Under the pieces are notes generated by a model. The model saw only the letters and a list, made by a program, of their open reading frames with translations, made no database searches and was not told the origin of the DNA. Of a stretch of 64,000 nt of DNA, positions 61,628-64,000 are shown in pieces (the stretch's first letter is position 1; each line of letters starts with the position of its first letter). Location: positions 1 to 64,000 of the forward strand of contig VERE01000009.1 of NCBI GenBank assembly GCA_018882835.1. The letters are read 5' to 3'. Made by a program: the position numbers and the translations under genes. The stretch is from Limnohabitans sp. Lineage in GTDB: Bacteria; Pseudomonadota; Gammaproteobacteria; Burkholderiales; Burkholderiaceae_C.

Positions 61628-62757
61628 GCTGTGGCTTTCTCAAGGTCAAGGGTTTGCGCTGCAGCAATCACGCCCCCGCCCAGGCAGACGTCGCCCTGGT
61701 AGAGCACCGCGGACTGGCCCGGGGTGACGGCCCACTGGGCATCGGGAAAATGCAAGGCCATCGTCTGCGGGGCGGGAAATTGCAGATCGCAAGGCGCATC
61801 GGTTTGCCGGTAACGTGTCTTCGCGGCCAGGGTTCCGGGTGAGGGCGGCTGGCCAGCAACCCAGCTCAGGTCGTCCACGCTCACCTGGTGTGACAGCAAC
61901 CAAGGGTGATCGTGCCCTTGCACCACATACAAAGTGTTGTTCTTCACGTCTTTGCGCGCGACAAACCAGGGAGCGTGTTCACCACCCCCGCGCTGTGCGC
62001 CCTTTTCCTTGACACCGCCAATGCCCAAGCCTTGTCGTTGGCCCAGCGTGTAAAAGCTGAGACCCACATGGCGCCCCAGCACACGGCCGCGCTCGTCTTT
62101 GACAGGGCCGGGTGCCTGGGCAATGTAACGGTTCAAAAACTCGCGAAACGGGCGCTCGCCAATGAAACAAATGCCGGTTGAGTCTTTCTTGCGCGCATTG
62201 GGCAAGCCGATGTCGGCGGCGATGCGCCGCACTTCGCTTTTGTGCAACTCGCCCACCGGGAACAGGGTTTTGCCAAGTTGCGCCTGGTTCAGTCGGTGCA
62301 GGAAATAACTTTGGTCCTTGCCCGGGTCCAGCCCCTTGAGCAACTCAAAGGCTCCTTCTTTTTCACGCACGCGCGCGTAATGGCCGGTGGCAATTTTTTC
62401 GGCACCCAGCCGCATGGCATGGTCTAGAAAAGCTTTGAATTTGATTTCGGCGTTGCACAAAATGTCCGGATTGGGGGTGCGGCCGCCCTGGTATTCACGC
62501 AAGAACTCGGCAAACACGCGGTCTTTGTAGTCCGCCGCAAAGTTGACGTGCTCGATCTCGATGCCGATGACGTCGGCCACCGCCGCAGCGTCGACGAAGT
62601 CAATGTTGGAAGAGCAATATTCGCTGTCATCGTCATCTTCCCAGTTCTTCATGAAGATACCGATGACCTCATGGCCTTGCTGCTTGAGCAGCCAAGCGCT
62701 GACCGCGGAATCCACCCCGCCACTGAGTCCGACGACGACACGTTGTTTGCTTGCCAT
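61624..62757 (-). CDS. mnmA: tRNA-specific 2-thiouridylase MnmA
   Basis: [75 protein letters not shown]. Confidence 0.97.
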   Translation of the reverse strand: MASKQRVVVGLSGGVDSAVSAWLLKQQGHEVIGIFMKNWEDDDDSEYCSSNIDFVDAAAVADVIGIEIEHVNFAADYKDRVFAEFLREYQGGRTPNPDILCNAEIKFKAFLDHAMRLGAEKIATGHYARVREKEGAFELLKGLDPGKDQSYFLHRLNQAQLGKTLFPVGELHKSEVRRIAADIGLPNARKKDSTGICFIGERPFREFLNRYIAQAPGPVKDERGRVLGRHVGLSFYTLGQRQGLGIGGVKEKGAQRGGGEHAPWFVARKDVKNNTLYVVQGHDHPWLLSHQVSVDDLSWVAGQPPSPGTLAAKTRYRQTDAPCDLQFPAPQTMALHFPDAQWAVTPGQSAVLYQGDVCLGGGVIAAAQTLDLEKATA

Positions 62758-62828
62758 GGCTGGATTATCCCGCGCGCGCAAGCTGGCCGCCTGTGAGGTG
62801 TGCACAGGCAGCGGATCGCATCAAACGA

Positions 62829-64000
62829 TCAGTTGGCGAATGCGGCAATGCCGGTTTGTGCGCGCCCCAAAATCAGGGCGTGGATGTCGTGCGTGCCCTC
62901 GTAGGTATTGACCACCTCCAGGTTCACCAAATGGCGAGCGACGCCAAACTCGTCGCTGATGCCGTTGCCACCCATCATGTCGCGCGCCAAGCGCGCGATG
63001 TCCAGCGCTTTGCCACAAGAGTTGCGCTTGAGAATGGAGGTCACTTCCACCGAGGCCGAACCATCGTCTTTCATGCGGCCCAGGCGCAGGCAGCCTTGCA
63101 GGCCCAGAGCGATGTCGGTTTGCATGTCGGCCAGCTTCTTCTGGATCAGCTGGTTGGCCGCCAGGGGGCGACCAAATTGCTTGCGGTCCAGGGTGTACTG
63201 GCGGGCGGTGTGCCAGCAGTACTCGGCAGCCCCCAGGGCACCCCAGGCAATGCCATAGCGCGCGCTGTTCAGGCAGGTGAAGGGGCCCTTGAGTCCCTGC
63301 ACTTCGGGGAAGGCGTTTTCTTCGGGCACGAAGACGCCGTCCATCACGATCTCACCGGTGATGGAGGCGCGCAAGCCCACCTTGCCATGAATCGCCGGGG
63401 CGCTCAACCCCTTCATGCCCTTTTCCAGCACAAAGCCGCGGATCGGACCGACCTGGCCGCTTTCGCTGACTTCCTTGGCCCAGACCACAAACACGTCGGC
63501 GATCGGGCTGTTGGAAATCCACATCTTGTTGCCCTTGAGGCTGTAGCCGCCCGGCACTTTCTGAGCGCGGCTGGCCATGCTGGCCGGGTCCGAACCGTGA
63601 TCGGGTTCGGTCAAGCCAAAACAACCAATCCATTCACCGGTGGCCAACTTGGGCAAGTATTTCTGCTTTTGGGCCTCGGTGCCGAATTCGTTGATCGGCA
63701 CCATCACCAGTGAAGACTGAACGCTCATCATGGAGCGGTAGCCAGAGTCCACGCGCTCCACTTCCCGCGCAATCAAGCCATAAGCGACATAGTTCAGGCC
63801 GGGTCCGCCGTACTGGGCAGGGATGGTGGGACCGAGCAAGCCCAACTCCCCCATTTCACGGAAGATGGTCGGGTCGGTGGACTCGTGACGAAAGGCATCG
63901 CGCACGCGCGGCATGAGTCGGTCGGAGCAATAGGCCTGGGCCGCATCGCGAATCATGCGCTCTTCTTCGGTCAATTGCTGGTCCAGCAGAAAAGGGTCTT
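62829..64000 (-). CDS. Acyl-CoA dehydrogenase (glutaryl-CoA dehydrogenase-like), 5' truncated by window edge
   Basis: [67 protein letters not shown]; frame open to the window end ([15 protein letters not shown]). Confidence 0.93.
   Translation of the reverse strand, partial: DPFLLDQQLTEEERMIRDAAQAYCSDRLMPRVRDAFRHESTDPTIFREMGELGLLGPTIPAQYGGPGLNYVAYGLIAREVERVDSGYRSMMSVQSSLVMVPINEFGTEAQKQKYLPKLATGEWIGCFGLTEPDHGSDPASMASRAQKVPGGYSLKGNKMWISNSPIADVFVVWAKEVSESGQVGPIRGFVLEKGMKGLSAPAIHGKVGLRASITGEIVMDGVFVPEENAFPEVQGLKGPFTCLNSARYGIAWGALGAAEYCWHTARQYTLDRKQFGRPLAANQLIQKKLADMQTDIALGLQGCLRLGRMKDDGSASVEVTSILKRNSCGKALDIARLARDMMGGNGISDEFGVARHLVNLEVVNTYEGTHDIHALILGRAQTGIAAFAN

Overview
The window is a 64 kb, GC-rich, gene-dense bacterial chromosome segment. 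Gene content and protein style suggest a betaproteobacterium, probably Burkholderiales/Comamonadaceae (inference). It is mostly core housekeeping: yajC-secD-secF, smg-dprA, def-fmt, azlCD, pgk, pyk, fba, purC, purE-purK, tsaC/sua5-type, dacB, tsaB-rimI-UDG, pyrF, uvrA, ssb, glnK-amtB, comM, a two-ORF metH, recQ, pckG, mnmA and an acyl-CoA dehydrogenase. I saw no rRNA, tRNA, CRISPR array, prophage or IS element. The best candidate for an under-described system is 34.8-44.0 kb. It holds a Gfo/Idh/MocA oxidoreductase, a GntR/UTRA regulator, an SsuD-like flavin monooxygenase, a YdhF-like aldo/keto reductase, a complete sugar ABC importer and an aldose 1-epimerase. I read it as a probable oxidative sulfosugar (sulfoquinovose-type, sulfo-SMO-like) desulfonation locus in which the Gfo/Idh protein may replace the usual GH31 sulfoquinovosidase. 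Other notable signals are: an S-adenosylhomocysteine (SAH) riboswitch between the two halves of a split metH; a near-consensus sigma-54 promoter plus NtrC-like site upstream of a porin-glnK-amtB operon; a perfect 32-bp palindrome whose ends contain the start codons of divergent dacB and tsaB; a 12-bp perfect stem in the pckG leader; a large dyad in the fba leader; and a lipoprotein resembling an SGNH hydrolase with its catalytic motifs degraded.
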